Part shown: piece after piece, positions 15,963-26,223 of the stretch
Layout: every line of letters begins with the position of its first letter
Numbering within the stretch: the stretch's first letter is position 1
From: Chitinophagaceae bacterium UBA1930
GTDB lineage: Bacteria; Bacteroidota; Bacteroidia; Chitinophagales; Chitinophagaceae
DNA: 64,000 bases
Reading direction: 5' to 3'
NCBI GenBank assembly: GCA_002337145.1
Contig: DDFK01000001.1
Location: 124,001 to 188,000 of the forward strand
The notes under the pieces: model-generated
What the model was told of the DNA's origin: nothing
Seen by the model: only the letters and a program-made list of their open reading frames with translations
Database searches by the model: none
Position numbers and translations under genes: made by a program

Positions 15963-18900
15963 TTACCGTAAAATGGTCAGGCTGCCAGACAAAACAGCGT
16001 CGGCACTTTTTATACGGATGATATAATAATACACACCTACAGGTAATTGCTTTCCATTATAGGTACCATTCCAGGCAACGGGATAACCGCGGGGTGCCTG
16101 GAAAATCTGCTGCCCGTTTCTGTTATACACTTCTACTAGTGCATCGGGGTAGGTTTGCAGCGAAGGTATATCCCATGTATCGTTTATACGGTCGCCATTG
16201 GGCGAAAACGCATTAGGAATAATTAACTTCTGAAGTGCAGTTACCATTACCGTATCTGTCGCTTCACATTTACTTAATTGGTTGTAAGCATGTATAACAT
16301 ACACATTTGTCATACTCAACGGCGTGCATAGCGGGTTCAGCAATGTTGCATCATTCAAATATTGGCTTGGCGTCCATAAAAATGTATAGTCCGATGGATT
16401 GACAATTGAAGCATCCATCGTTACAGAACTGCCAGCATTGATAAATTTATCAGTCCCGGCATTCACTACCGGCGCAGGATAAATGGTCATGTTTTTGGAT
16501 ACAGGTGCAGAGCCGCAACCTTCAGCCGTAAATACTTTTAAGGTAGGCGAATAGTTGTTTGCAGTGGCGTAAGTCCTGTAAAAGGGTGGCACATCATTTC
16601 CTGTTCCGTTACCAAAATCCCATTGCCAAATGGCTGCAAGCGGATTACTTGGTGCAGTAAACTGAAGTGGTTTATGTTCACAAAGCGTATCGCCCACAAT
16701 GCTGAAGTTGGTAACAGGGTTGGCTTTTATAAATGGTATTGCATAGGGTACGGTATCACTTCTGCAACCGTTGTTAATGTCAACTGCATGCCTGACAATT
16801 AAGTTGGATGCTGTGGCATTGTATGCTTTGGTGGCGATATTGGTAGTGTTGATAGTCTGTGTCTGCATATTGCCATAATCCCAATACCAGGTAATGGGTG
16901 TTCCTGCAATGGGCACAATGGAAGATGTGAAGGTAAACATGCTATCGATGCAAGGTTTGCCCAAGGCAGTAATGGTGGCAACAGGTTTGCTGAATATGGT
17001 CATGGGCAACTTAAATGTATCGCTTATGCAGCCGTTGGAGCCCGTTACATTAAGGCTTACCGTGTAATTGCTTGCGGCAGTGTACGTATAGTTAAATGGT
17101 GCTGCATTGGTATATGCCTGCGTATTGCCATCGCCAAAATCCCACTTCCAGTTTACCATGCTTCCTTGCGTGGCAGAAGAGTTGTCTGTAAACAAAACAG
17201 ACTGCCCTAAGCAAACACTTCCGCTTGACGTGAATTTTGCTACCGGTTTTGCCGATACAACAATCTGCTGCTTTGCCGTATCACTCTTACAGCCATTGCT
17301 GGACGTGGCAATTAGGTAAATCGTATAATTGCCTGCATTTACATACTTATGTTTAAAGGCATTGCCATTGGTTAATGTGGCCGTGCTATTGTCACCAAAA
17401 TTCCAGTACCAATTGGTGATGCTTCCTTGCGTTACCGATGAATTGTCTGTGATCAATGTGGAATCGCCAGAACAAATATTGGTTGCACCAAATGCTGCAA
17501 CAGGGCTGGGCAGTACACTTATGGTTTTAGTTGTGGTACCTGCACATCCATTATCGGCGTACACAAGAAATTTGACATCGTGGTTGCCGGGTGTGGCAAA
17601 CTTTTTCACCGTGTCAATGCCAGAAGCTGTTGTGTTGTCATCAAAGCTCCAGATATAACCAATCAGGTTAAACCCGTTGGCAACCGTGGTTCCGGTAAGG
17701 TGCACAGTATCCGTTAAGCAATTGGCAGCAGAAAACGTAAAGTTGGCATCGGGACCTGCCTTCACTACCACCTTGATGGTTGTATTCTCCGTCTGGTTAC
17801 AATTGTCTATATCTGGTGAGGTGTAGGTAACCGGAACATAGTAGCTACCAATATTGGCAAATGTAAAATCCTGTTGAAGGGTGTAGGTATAATATTTTCT
17901 TCCATATACAAAGTTGGAATCTATGGGAACAGGGTTATTGATAATAGAATCCACATTGGGACTGATGCCTGCACCAGTAACCTGGCTTAAATGCCAGTTG
18001 ATGGAAGTGGCTTTGTAAGCAAGTTTCACCAATAACCTTAGCGGCGTTTTGGGGCAGGTAAAAGTATCCAGATTTCCACTTGTATTGTACACGTTTTTAA
18101 TAATGCCAATTGCATTCAGGTTGTTTACCAATGTGCCAACATTGTATCCATAACTTTCGTAAACACCCGTGCCATACACCGTGGAAATAAAGGTGGAATC
18201 GCAAGTAATGCTATGCTGTGCAGCAACGTATAGCCGTCTTACCACCACTGCGTAATTGCTGTTTACAGGATGCGGTACATATTCCGCAGGATCCGGTGCC
18301 GTACCATCAATCAACAGGGAGGCAACACCTGCGACAGGCACAATAATGTTTACAAAATTCAACGATATATCCTGCTTTCTGGTGTTGTAAAACATGGCGG
18401 ATTTCACCCCTTGTTCAATAGGACTTAAGTAAATCATTTCTGGATCACCAGAAGGATTATCGGTGGCACCTGCACATTGGTTGGTGGAAGTGGTGTATTG
18501 GGCTACCAGTATGGGCTGGTCTGCCTCTATCACATCGCCCGAACTGCTGGTGAATTCGTAGTAGAAATTATTGATCAATCCCGTCAACACAGTACCGTTC
18601 CTTTTTACAACAGTGGAAGGGTTGCGTACAGCCACGCGGTAAATGGTATAGAAGGGTGCCACAATATTGCCACCCGTATTGTTGATGGTATGATAAGTAA
18701 TGTATTTTGTGCCCCATGCATTTGCTGGGAAAATCTGCTGCATCATGAACTCCCCGCCGTTGCCACTCACATTGTAAATATTACCACCTGAAACATAAGT
18801 ATAGGTACAACTAGGACTTAGCAAGTCGTTACGGCTACTGCCCGAAAAAACAGCTACCGGATGGCAGCTACCATCGGCACCGGCAATGGAAACGATCTTG

Positions 18901-19592
18901 CTTCCAGACATGTCTTTTCCGACAAGCGAGCCCGTAGACTTGCCAAACACATTATAAATTTCTCCCTTGTTTAAATTTACCGTGTAAGACTGTGTGGGCA
19001 GCCAACCACCCTGTGTAGTGTCGGATGGAGTAATCAACAGCCTTGTATTGTTTTCGGAAGCTACCACATAGAACCAGGAAAAACAGTTTGGATAGTTTGA
19101 TGATTGTGTATAGTTGAGCGAATAGTAGGTGTATCCAAATGTTTCCACAGGCATCAGCATGGTTGCACCCGATGATAATAGCCCGTATTCATGTGCATAT
19201 GCCACAATGGGCACATCACTCACAATATGTACGCCTTTGGTGGAAAGGCCTTCTGCAAGTATCCTTGCATCGTTGGCACCTGTTTTTGGAATGGTGATGG
19301 AGAAGTCTACCGTATTGGCAGGAATATTCACGGTTTGGCTGAACGACGTTCCGTTTACCGAAACTGTTACTGTTGCTGCCTGTTCGGCACTCAGGTACAA
19401 TACCAGCGTTTGTGCATTTACCGGGTTATCGGCAGTAAAGAGGATATTGTGCCCGTAGCCCAACCAGAACTCTTTTCCCTTATTGGATCTGTCCTGTGCC
19501 TGGCTACTACTGAATACAACAAGAAGAAGTAACCCCAAAAGGGCACTTCTTCCTGACATGCTGCGTTGATAGAACATAATAGGCATCTCCAT
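15963..19592 (-). CDS. IgGFc-binding-like/PKD surface protein with T9SS type B sorting domain
   Basis: A 1209-residue secreted protein. A signal peptide ends near SSSQAQ (residue 33); a start at Met6 or Met12 is also possible. Residues of about 35-480 resemble the IgGFc-binding N-terminal domain (KEFWLGYGHN, VPIVAYAHEYG, YVVASENNTRLLITPSD). About five PKD-like repeats follow between roughly 600 and 1080 (WKWDFGDGNT is one). The last 85 residues, IPNAFSPNGDRINDTWDI to LTILR, are a gliding-motility type B T9SS sorting domain. It would be exported by the type IX system and held at the cell surface, probably for adhesion. It is last in a three-gene operon with PorP/SprF. Confidence 0.88.
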   Translation of the reverse strand: MEMPIMFYQRSMSGRSALLGLLLLVVFSSSQAQDRSNKGKEFWLGYGHNILFTADNPVNAQTLVLYLSAEQAATVTVSVNGTSFSQTVNIPANTVDFSITIPKTGANDARILAEGLSTKGVHIVSDVPIVAYAHEYGLLSSGATMLMPVETFGYTYYSLNYTQSSNYPNCFSWFYVVASENNTRLLITPSDTTQGGWLPTQSYTVNLNKGEIYNVFGKSTGSLVGKDMSGSKIVSIAGADGSCHPVAVFSGSSRNDLLSPSCTYTYVSGGNIYNVSGNGGEFMMQQIFPANAWGTKYITYHTINNTGGNIVAPFYTIYRVAVRNPSTVVKRNGTVLTGLINNFYYEFTSSSGDVIEADQPILVAQYTTSTNQCAGATDNPSGDPEMIYLSPIEQGVKSAMFYNTRKQDISLNFVNIIVPVAGVASLLIDGTAPDPAEYVPHPVNSNYAVVVRRLYVAAQHSITCDSTFISTVYGTGVYESYGYNVGTLVNNLNAIGIIKNVYNTSGNLDTFTCPKTPLRLLVKLAYKATSINWHLSQVTGAGISPNVDSIINNPVPIDSNFVYGRKYYTYTLQQDFTFANIGSYYVPVTYTSPDIDNCNQTENTTIKVVVKAGPDANFTFSAANCLTDTVHLTGTTVANGFNLIGYIWSFDDNTTASGIDTVKKFATPGNHDVKFLVYADNGCAGTTTKTISVLPSPVAAFGATNICSGDSTLITDNSSVTQGSITNWYWNFGDNSTATLTNGNAFKHKYVNAGNYTIYLIATSSNGCKSDTAKQQIVVSAKPVAKFTSSGSVCLGQSVLFTDNSSATQGSMVNWKWDFGDGNTQAYTNAAPFNYTYTAASNYTVSLNVTGSNGCISDTFKLPMTIFSKPVATITALGKPCIDSMFTFTSSIVPIAGTPITWYWDYGNMQTQTINTTNIATKAYNATASNLIVRHAVDINNGCRSDTVPYAIPFIKANPVTNFSIVGDTLCEHKPLQFTAPSNPLAAIWQWDFGNGTGNDVPPFYRTYATANNYSPTLKVFTAEGCGSAPVSKNMTIYPAPVVNAGTDKFINAGSSVTMDASIVNPSDYTFLWTPSQYLNDATLLNPLCTPLSMTNVYVIHAYNQLSKCEATDTVMVTALQKLIIPNAFSPNGDRINDTWDIPSLQTYPDALVEVYNRNGQQIFQAPRGYPVAWNGTYNGKQLPVGVYYYIIRIKSADAVLSGSLTILR

Positions 19593-19649
19593 TACATCAA
19601 TGGTTAAAAAGAAAAGGGAAGGGCATATAATCCATTGGTTTTTCCAGGT

Positions 19650-20546
19650 TTATTTCTTGAAAAAATATCTCAGCATGAACTCATGCGAATTCATGTTTAC
19701 ATTTTGGTTATCGCTTGGGTTGTTGTAAAAATCAAAAGCATAATCAAAAGCAATGTTCTTTGTAATGTTCAGTCCTACAGAGAAGCTTGCATTCAGCGTG
19801 GCACTTGTTGCAACGCCAACAGAAAAAATGTCCTGGTACCTGAACTTTGCACCAATATTGTATTCCGTTGTTGCATTGGGCAGGTACACGATCAGGAAGT
19901 TGGGTGTAAGCGTACTGCTTTCATCCAACGTCAATTTGTAGGAACCGTTTAGGTAGTAGTGCCTGTACAAACGTGCTTCCTGGCTCCTCAATAAATTACC
20001 GGTATAGTTGTTCTGTTTTGTCTGAAGCAGTTGTGCCACGGATGCACCAATCTGTAACCTTTCGTTTGTATAGGAAATACCCACACCCGCATCGTATTTA
20101 AAACTGTTGTTGTTATTTCCAATAGCAGGGTCCGTACCCAATGTTTCAGCCAGTTTGGCCTGGTCAATACGGAACTGTTGTATCCTGTTTTCGATACCAA
20201 AAGAGAATTTCGATTTGTCATTGAAGACAATGTGCTTGGCTATTGACAATGATATACCATTGCGGGAAGTTGGGCCTGTTTTATCGCTATACACATAACC
20301 GCCAATACCCAGTTTCTGTTCGGGCAGGGCAAACGATCCAAAAACATTGGCCGTTCTCGGTGCACCATTGATGCCACTCCACTGTGTACGGTAATTGGCA
20401 CCTACAGTTGAATATTTGTCAACCCCCATAAACGAAGGGTTGTAGATAAGCCCCTGCAGTTCGTAGAAAGAAGATGCCTGCAATTGCTGTGCATTGGCCT
20501 TGCCAATGGCTGCAACAAAAAGTATGATGAATGCTATACGTTTCAT
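19650..20546 (-). CDS. PorP/SprF-family T9SS outer-membrane protein
   Basis: A 298-residue protein with a signal peptide (ending near GKANAQ) and the PorP/SprF pattern: LQGLIYNPSFMGVDKYSTVGANYRTQW near residue 30 and a beta-barrel-like remainder rich in alternating hydrophobic residues, ending in FMLRYFFKK. Family members help secrete or attach T9SS cargo with type B sorting domains. It lies between two such cargo genes (18 and 57 bases), so it is probably their dedicated partner. Confidence 0.9.
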   Translation of the reverse strand: MKRIAFIILFVAAIGKANAQQLQASSFYELQGLIYNPSFMGVDKYSTVGANYRTQWSGINGAPRTANVFGSFALPEQKLGIGGYVYSDKTGPTSRNGISLSIAKHIVFNDKSKFSFGIENRIQQFRIDQAKLAETLGTDPAIGNNNNSFKYDAGVGISYTNERLQIGASVAQLLQTKQNNYTGNLLRSQEARLYRHYYLNGSYKLTLDESSTLTPNFLIVYLPNATTEYNIGAKFRYQDIFSVGVATSATLNASFSVGLNITKNIAFDYAFDFYNNPSDNQNVNMNSHEFMLRYFFKK

Positions 20547-20564
20547 GATGATTGTTTTAAAGAA

Positions 20565-23500
20565 TTATCGCAATATTGTTAGGTCACCTTTCATTACAAT
20601 GCTATTACCATTAATCAATTGGTAGATGATTGAATAGTAGTAGGTACCATCTGGCAATGGCTCCCCTTTGTACTTTCCATCCCAATCATTTTGATAATTG
20701 TCGTTCTTGTACACTGCGTTGCCATACCTGTTGTACACGGTGGCACTTACCTTAATGGTACATGCACCGCCAACTGTGGCCAGCCATTTATCGTTGATGC
20801 CATCATTGTTTGGTGTAAAGGCAGCCATTGGTTTAAGGCAGTAAGGAATTACGGTTATCAATACATCATCGGTAGAAGTGCAACTGTTATTGTCAACAAC
20901 CTTTAATGTGTACAATGTGCTCACCGTAGGTGTGGCAGTTGGCGTATAGGTATTGGCACCCACCAGGGTCCCGAAAGGTGTCCATGTAATAACACCCGCA
21001 CCACCGGAACCATTCAGTATAACAGCATCGCCCTGCACAATGGTTTTATCAGGACCGGCACTGATTACAGGGTTTGCCTTGATCTTTATAGGAATGATTT
21101 TTGTTCTTACGCAACCATTTAAAGAAGCAGTAACAGTATAACTGGCATTGGCGTTTACAGTTGCAGTAGTATTGGCTGTGTTGTTATTGCTTAGGCCCGA
21201 AACCGGCGTCCAGCTATAAGTGGCCGATGCGGCACTGGTAGCAACCAATGGCACTGGTGCACCGGCACAAACCGAAGTATCAACAGCAGGTGTTGTAGTC
21301 AATGTAAGGTTATCCGTAAAGCCAATGGTAATCGTTTTGGTAACGGTTTGGCAACCCGCATCCTTAACAATCAATGTTTTTGCACCTTGCGTCAACCCCG
21401 TAAATGTATTGGCCGATTGGAAGGCACTTCCATTTAGGCTATACGTATAAGGGGCAATGCCACCAACCGCATTAACGGTAACTGCACCTGCAGTTAAATT
21501 GGTACAATTGGCATTGGTAATGCTTTCGGTGCTGGATGTGTTGATCAATGCCTGGGTGCCGTACTCCAATATCTGCGAATAGGCAACCGGTGTACCGCCA
21601 CCTACAATAAACATTTTCCTGTTGCTTGCAGGTGTGCCTGCAGGTACTGTTTTAGGAACAAATACCCCTGCTGCAAGCAGCCCGGCAGTAGGCACTTCTT
21701 CCACCGCCCATGTTGTGCCCCCATCAGTTGTTTTCAGTAACCTTCCGCCACCATAAATGGCAAATACAGTATTGGCATCGTGCAGTATAAACCCGGTTAT
21801 ATTGGCCGATGCATAGTTGGTCATTGTAGGCATTATGTTAGTCCAAGTGGCACCGCCATCGGTGGTTTTAAAAAGATATTTGTTAGGAAAAGCAGATTGG
21901 TAAACGTACACCGTGTTCCTGTCATATACCCCCATGGCATTGGTACTGGCTGTTGCAACGGCAGCACTTGGAGATACATCGGTCCAGTTGATACCGCCAT
22001 CAATGGTCTTAAACACTTTTCCTTTATAACCAGAAATGTAGCCAGTATCCTGCGAAACGAATTTGATGGTTTGGCAAAGCGGTGCATTGGCACCTGTGGG
22101 GAAGCCTTTGGCTGTGTCCCAAGTAAGCCCATTGTTGAAAGAGCGGAACACGACCAGTTTTTCGTTTGCTTGTGAACCTCTCCATGAAAGCCCCCATATC
22201 CTGCTACCAAAAGAAGCCATACCATAACTTACGCCGCCCAATGGGTCGGAGAAAATAAGGTTATTGCTGGTGGCCTGGTCTGGCGACATATAAATATTTC
22301 CGTTGCTGCTAGAGAAGTATAATTTGTTGGTAGCCTGGTACGACATGCCATAAATACTGATAAGGCTTGCGGCAAAGCTGGCCACCGTTTTATCGGTCCA
22401 GTTCTGGCCGCCATCTGTAGTTATTTGTATTGCTCCGTTGCCACCCATTGCAGCACCATTGTTACAGTCTGCAAAATCAACCTGGTTATATCCAACACCC
22501 GGTTTTGCATTTTTGTAGGCACTGGTCCATACTCCGCTCAAAGAGTCGGCCATGGCACCATCGGCACCGGCAATAATCACCCTTCCATTAGGGGTAATAT
22601 CCAACCCATAGGTTTGTGCAGTAGTAAAGTTGGTAGAAGCAGGCAGTGCCTGTGTTGTTTTCCAAGTAGTACCGGCATCGGTAGTAAAGATGGCCCTACC
22701 CTGTCCGCCATTCATGAAGATACCTCCATTAATGGCAGACTTGTCCATACTTACAATATTGGAAGTGCTAAACACCGCACCTGTTGAAGGCACCAAGGGA
22801 TAACCATTGGGTGGCTGCACATTGTACACTACTTCGTAAATACCCGGCGACTTGGCCGTTTGTGTGGAAATGGCCGTACTATCGTTGATGCCTGTTTTAA
22901 CCCGTACAATCATGTTGTTGTTAAACGTGGCTATAAGTATTGCAGAATCGTTGATGGCCGTAAAGGCTTTCAGGTTCTGGCCCCCCGGTGTGCTGTTAGA
23001 ACTGTAGGCAGTTGTGGCAGTAAGCGTTCCGCCGGAAGGCAATATGCCGGAGTAGCCGCACCTTTCCTTACTCAGCGAGTAATCGTATAAAATACCTTTC
23101 CTGAACTTCCAAACGAGGGCAGCATAGTTGCCGTTGCTGGTAGTGGTGGTAGTTGCTGTATTCTGGTATCTCTCCGAAGTATTGTTGAGACTGCCCACAA
23201 CGTACCCAATGGAATCGTTCACAAATTTTATGCGGTATATTTCTTTGCCTGCAGCCCTGATGGGCACTTTTACAGTGGGATACAATGAAGGTGCAGAAGG
23301 TGCATTTACAAAACCCATATTGGTAAGGTCGCCAATAGGTGCAATCAATGAATCCCAAGTGGCACCGCCATTTTTGGTAAAATACAATTTAGGGGCAGCA
23401 TTAGGGTCGGTCATGTTGGAAGTAATGACTGTGCCCACAGCGGTGGACGAAGCATCAATCAGCGACTGCCCACCAATATAGCCAGTATCTTTATTCAGGA

Positions 23501-23936
23501 ACCAAACAGCATTCAGGTTCCTTGATACATTTAACAATGGATTACTTACAATGTTCCAGTTAAGCCCGCCATCGGTGCTCTTGATCAATATACCTGTTCC
23601 GCCTGCAGCATAAGCAACGGTAGGTGTTACAAAATGCACATCCGAAAAAGAAGGCCTCTGCACAATGCCTGCAGCATCGGTGTATGAGAAAACGCCATAT
23701 TTCCACGTTTGACCCGCATCCGTTGTTTTGGCAATGCAACCGGCACCGCCAACAGCAATACCATTATTGTCATCGTAAAAAGACATGTACGTTATGGTAA
23801 AACCAACGGGCTTTGGGTTACTGAACTTCCAGTTTGTTTGGCCAAGCTGGGCATGAAGCGAAAATGCTCCTAACATACAAAAAAGGCCTACTAAACAGTA
23901 ATGCAGCAGCCCTTGCAGGGGTAACTTTTTTCTCAT
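20565..23936 (-). CDS. YCF48/BNR-repeat surface protein with T9SS type B sorting domain
   Basis: A 1123-residue protein with a signal peptide (ends near SLHAQ). Repeated T-DGG-x-W motifs (KTTDAGQTW, KSTDGGLNW, QITTDGGQNW, KTIDGGINW, KTTDGGATW) mark a beta-propeller of the YCF48/BNR type over about 700 residues. An SprB-like repeat (GGIAPYTYSLNGSAFQ) and PKD-like part follow. The C-terminus, AAFTPNNDGINDKWLA to GDLTILR, is a type B T9SS sorting domain. It heads the operon with PorP/SprF and would be displayed on the surface; ligand unknown. Confidence 0.87.
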   Translation of the reverse strand: MRKKLPLQGLLHYCLVGLFCMLGAFSLHAQLGQTNWKFSNPKPVGFTITYMSFYDDNNGIAVGGAGCIAKTTDAGQTWKYGVFSYTDAAGIVQRPSFSDVHFVTPTVAYAAGGTGILIKSTDGGLNWNIVSNPLLNVSRNLNAVWFLNKDTGYIGGQSLIDASSTAVGTVITSNMTDPNAAPKLYFTKNGGATWDSLIAPIGDLTNMGFVNAPSAPSLYPTVKVPIRAAGKEIYRIKFVNDSIGYVVGSLNNTSERYQNTATTTTTSNGNYAALVWKFRKGILYDYSLSKERCGYSGILPSGGTLTATTAYSSNSTPGGQNLKAFTAINDSAILIATFNNNMIVRVKTGINDSTAISTQTAKSPGIYEVVYNVQPPNGYPLVPSTGAVFSTSNIVSMDKSAINGGIFMNGGQGRAIFTTDAGTTWKTTQALPASTNFTTAQTYGLDITPNGRVIIAGADGAMADSLSGVWTSAYKNAKPGVGYNQVDFADCNNGAAMGGNGAIQITTDGGQNWTDKTVASFAASLISIYGMSYQATNKLYFSSSNGNIYMSPDQATSNNLIFSDPLGGVSYGMASFGSRIWGLSWRGSQANEKLVVFRSFNNGLTWDTAKGFPTGANAPLCQTIKFVSQDTGYISGYKGKVFKTIDGGINWTDVSPSAAVATASTNAMGVYDRNTVYVYQSAFPNKYLFKTTDGGATWTNIMPTMTNYASANITGFILHDANTVFAIYGGGRLLKTTDGGTTWAVEEVPTAGLLAAGVFVPKTVPAGTPASNRKMFIVGGGTPVAYSQILEYGTQALINTSSTESITNANCTNLTAGAVTVNAVGGIAPYTYSLNGSAFQSANTFTGLTQGAKTLIVKDAGCQTVTKTITIGFTDNLTLTTTPAVDTSVCAGAPVPLVATSAASATYSWTPVSGLSNNNTANTTATVNANASYTVTASLNGCVRTKIIPIKIKANPVISAGPDKTIVQGDAVILNGSGGAGVITWTPFGTLVGANTYTPTATPTVSTLYTLKVVDNNSCTSTDDVLITVIPYCLKPMAAFTPNNDGINDKWLATVGGACTIKVSATVYNRYGNAVYKNDNYQNDWDGKYKGEPLPDGTYYYSIIYQLINGNSIVMKGDLTILR

Positions 23937-24064
23937 TGTGGGTTATTTTAAAAATTTTTAAACAGGCATTCTGCGGGTAACAAACAGCAATTAGTAAACA
24001 ATTTTGATGAAGCAGAACCTTGGCAACAAACCTATTGATCTTCCCAGGCTATTTTTAGAGATGA

Positions 24065-24090
24065 AATACTCATATTGATAATTGAGTATT
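24065..24090. promoter_or_regulatory. Dyad operator candidate between surface operon and kinase gene
   Basis: AATACTCA and TGAGTATT form perfect 8-base arms around a 10-base spacer. The dyad lies in the divergent intergenic region, about 130 bases from one start and 130 from the other. NarL/FixJ-type regulators bind such dyads, and one is encoded just downstream; the link is inference. Confidence 0.45.
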
Positions 24091-24109
24091 TATACCTAGA
24101 ACAAATGGG

Positions 24110-24136
24110 TTGCCCTCAATAATTTTATTATCTTTA
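24110..24136 (+). promoter_or_regulatory. Possible Bacteroidota-type promoter of the kinase gene
   Basis: TATCTTTA at 24129-24136 differs at one base from the TAnnTTTG -7 box, with TTG at 24110-24112 sixteen bases upstream, which is shorter than usual. It lies about 80 bases before the start codon at 24218. Confidence 0.3.
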
Positions 24137-24217
24137 CGAGCCTTACAACCTTAATTATTGATCAACGAGTGCCACCAAACGGTACTCATTTTTTTATATG
24201 CAAGCCCGGGCCTGTAC

Positions 24218-26209
24218 ATGAAGCATTGTAAAAGTGTAATATTATTCACCCTGTTTCTCCTTTTCATAACGGCGGGTACCCATGCACAAAAGGGTACGCA
24301 AGCCGATACTGCTTCGATACTGAAACTGATTAATGACGGCTCGAAAATTTGGAACACGCAGCCCGAAAAAGCCCAGGAACTGGTAAACGATGCATTGGCC
24401 AGGAGCATTGCAGCCAATTACCGGAAAGGCATAGTCATTGCCTATGCCCGGCTGGGTAGATGGAACTTTGGCAGCAACATCAACAAATCGGTTGAATTTG
24501 CACAAAAGGCATTGGCAATGTTCGACAACAATGTTATTGCCCCCGAAACAAAGGCCGACATGCACCTGTTGCTTGCTGAAGCCTATGACGAACAGGGGCA
24601 TACGGATTCCTCTGCGTACTATTATTATCTTCTGGGCGACGAAGTACAGTCGGGCAATATTACCAAGCCCGATTTCATGATTGACATTTACACCAAGCTG
24701 GCCATTTTTTGGATGAATACTTATAATGGCGTGAATGGCGACACCAAGAATACGGAAACGCTGAAGTCGTACGTGGGCAAGGTTAAAAAATATGCATCGC
24801 AAATTGAAGACCCGGAGGATGCCATTTCCAAAACCTATTTCATACAGGGCATCTATTATCATTATACCAATTACGACAGTGCCAGGTATTTTTACCACAA
24901 ATTCCTGGATGCCCGTGAGAAGCTGAAAAACATTGGCCTGCCCCGCAAGATTTCCACGCTTGCCAATATTGCTGATACGTACCTGATGGGCAACCAGCCC
25001 GATCAGGCGATGCCTTATATCAACCAAGTAAAGGATTTATGCAAGACACCGGAACGTGCCGGCCATCTTGGGTTTTACCTGGCCTTTGTTGGCCTGATGG
25101 AAGGCAAGGCCCTGTACCAGCAAAAGAAATATGCAAGTGCCATTACCGTATTGCATACATCGTTGGAGCAGATGAAAGCCACGGGTGGCCATTTAAGGGC
25201 CGAGGTGGTGGAGTCTTATAAAATAATGGCTGCCTGTTACGAAGCCTTGGGCAATTACACCGCAGCACTGACCAACAAGAACACGTACATCACGTTGAAC
25301 GATAGCCTTAGCAGGAAAGAAAAAATGGACATGATCAGCCGGCTGGAAATAAGGTACAGGATATCGGAAAAGAACCAGGAACTGTCGCAGCAAAGATTTG
25401 CCATTGCACAGGCACAGAACAAGATCAAGAAAAGGAATATTTTCATTGCAGGTGTACTGGTGCTCTTTCTTTTTTTAGCCATGTTGCTGGTGGTATGGCG
25501 AAGGAAGAACCTGCACAAACAAAGGCTTCAGCAGCGTAACATTGAGAACCTGCAGCAGAAAATGAAAATAGAAAGGCTGAATGCAACCATTGCAGGGGAA
25601 GAAAAGGAACGCAACCGTATTGCCCGCGAACTGCACGATGGCATCGGCGGCTTATTGACTGCTGCCAAGCTGAATTTTGAACTGTTCAAAAAGAACATAT
25701 TGCCCGAAAACAAGAGCGATTTTGACAACGGCGTAAAACTATTGGAAGATGCGGGCATTGAACTGAGACAGGCCGCTAGGAACCTGATGCCACAGGTATT
25801 GCTACAGGATGGGTTGGTGAAGGCGGTGGAAGCTTTTTGTAACGACGTATCGCAAAGGACCGATACCCATATACGCTTCCAGGCATTGGGCGATAGGAAA
25901 AGTATTGATAAGCATCTTGAACTGACATTGTACAGGATCATCCAGGAACTGATGCATAATATCATCAAGCATTCCGAAGCAAGGAATGCCATTGTGCAGA
26001 TCAATTTTCAGGATGATGGCGGACTGACCGTTACCGTTGAGGATGATGGTGTGGGCATCAACCAAACAAAACTTACCCATGTTTCTTCCGGCGGCGGAAT
26101 GGGTTTGAAGAACATTGAGGAAAGGGTGAAGGAATCGGGCGGCAAACTGGACATTACCAGCGAAGCAGGCCAGGGCACCAGCTTTTTTATTGAATTTGAA
26201 TCACAATAA
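24218..26209 (+). CDS. TPR sensor histidine kinase (NarL-type)
   Basis: The ATG at 24218 gives a signal peptide (MKHCKSVILFTLFLLFITAG) and 663 residues; upstream codons do not fit. TPR-like helices fill about residues 30-370, a single membrane segment IFIAGVLVLFLFLAMLLVVW lies near 408-427, followed by a coiled coil. ERNRIARELHDGIGG carries the phosphorylated His (about 473) of HisKA_3 kinases, and QELMHNIIKHSEA plus VEDDGVGI and GMGLKNIEERV form the ATPase domain. It would sense a periplasmic cue and phosphorylate the response regulator encoded 14 bases downstream. Confidence 0.9.
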   Translation: MKHCKSVILFTLFLLFITAGTHAQKGTQADTASILKLINDGSKIWNTQPEKAQELVNDALARSIAANYRKGIVIAYARLGRWNFGSNINKSVEFAQKALAMFDNNVIAPETKADMHLLLAEAYDEQGHTDSSAYYYYLLGDEVQSGNITKPDFMIDIYTKLAIFWMNTYNGVNGDTKNTETLKSYVGKVKKYASQIEDPEDAISKTYFIQGIYYHYTNYDSARYFYHKFLDAREKLKNIGLPRKISTLANIADTYLMGNQPDQAMPYINQVKDLCKTPERAGHLGFYLAFVGLMEGKALYQQKKYASAITVLHTSLEQMKATGGHLRAEVVESYKIMAACYEALGNYTAALTNKNTYITLNDSLSRKEKMDMISRLEIRYRISEKNQELSQQRFAIAQAQNKIKKRNIFIAGVLVLFLFLAMLLVVWRRKNLHKQRLQQRNIENLQQKMKIERLNATIAGEEKERNRIARELHDGIGGLLTAAKLNFELFKKNILPENKSDFDNGVKLLEDAGIELRQAARNLMPQVLLQDGLVKAVEAFCNDVSQRTDTHIRFQALGDRKSIDKHLELTLYRIIQELMHNIIKHSEARNAIVQINFQDDGGLTVTVEDDGVGINQTKLTHVSSGGGMGLKNIEERVKESGGKLDITSEAGQGTSFFIEFESQ

Positions 26210-26223
26210 ATTAACTTGCCCGA

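Noticed and set aside
15702..16026. Plus-strand frames across the tRNA-Pro gene
   Set aside because: They read through a clear tRNA on the other strand and a poly-A tract; not coding.
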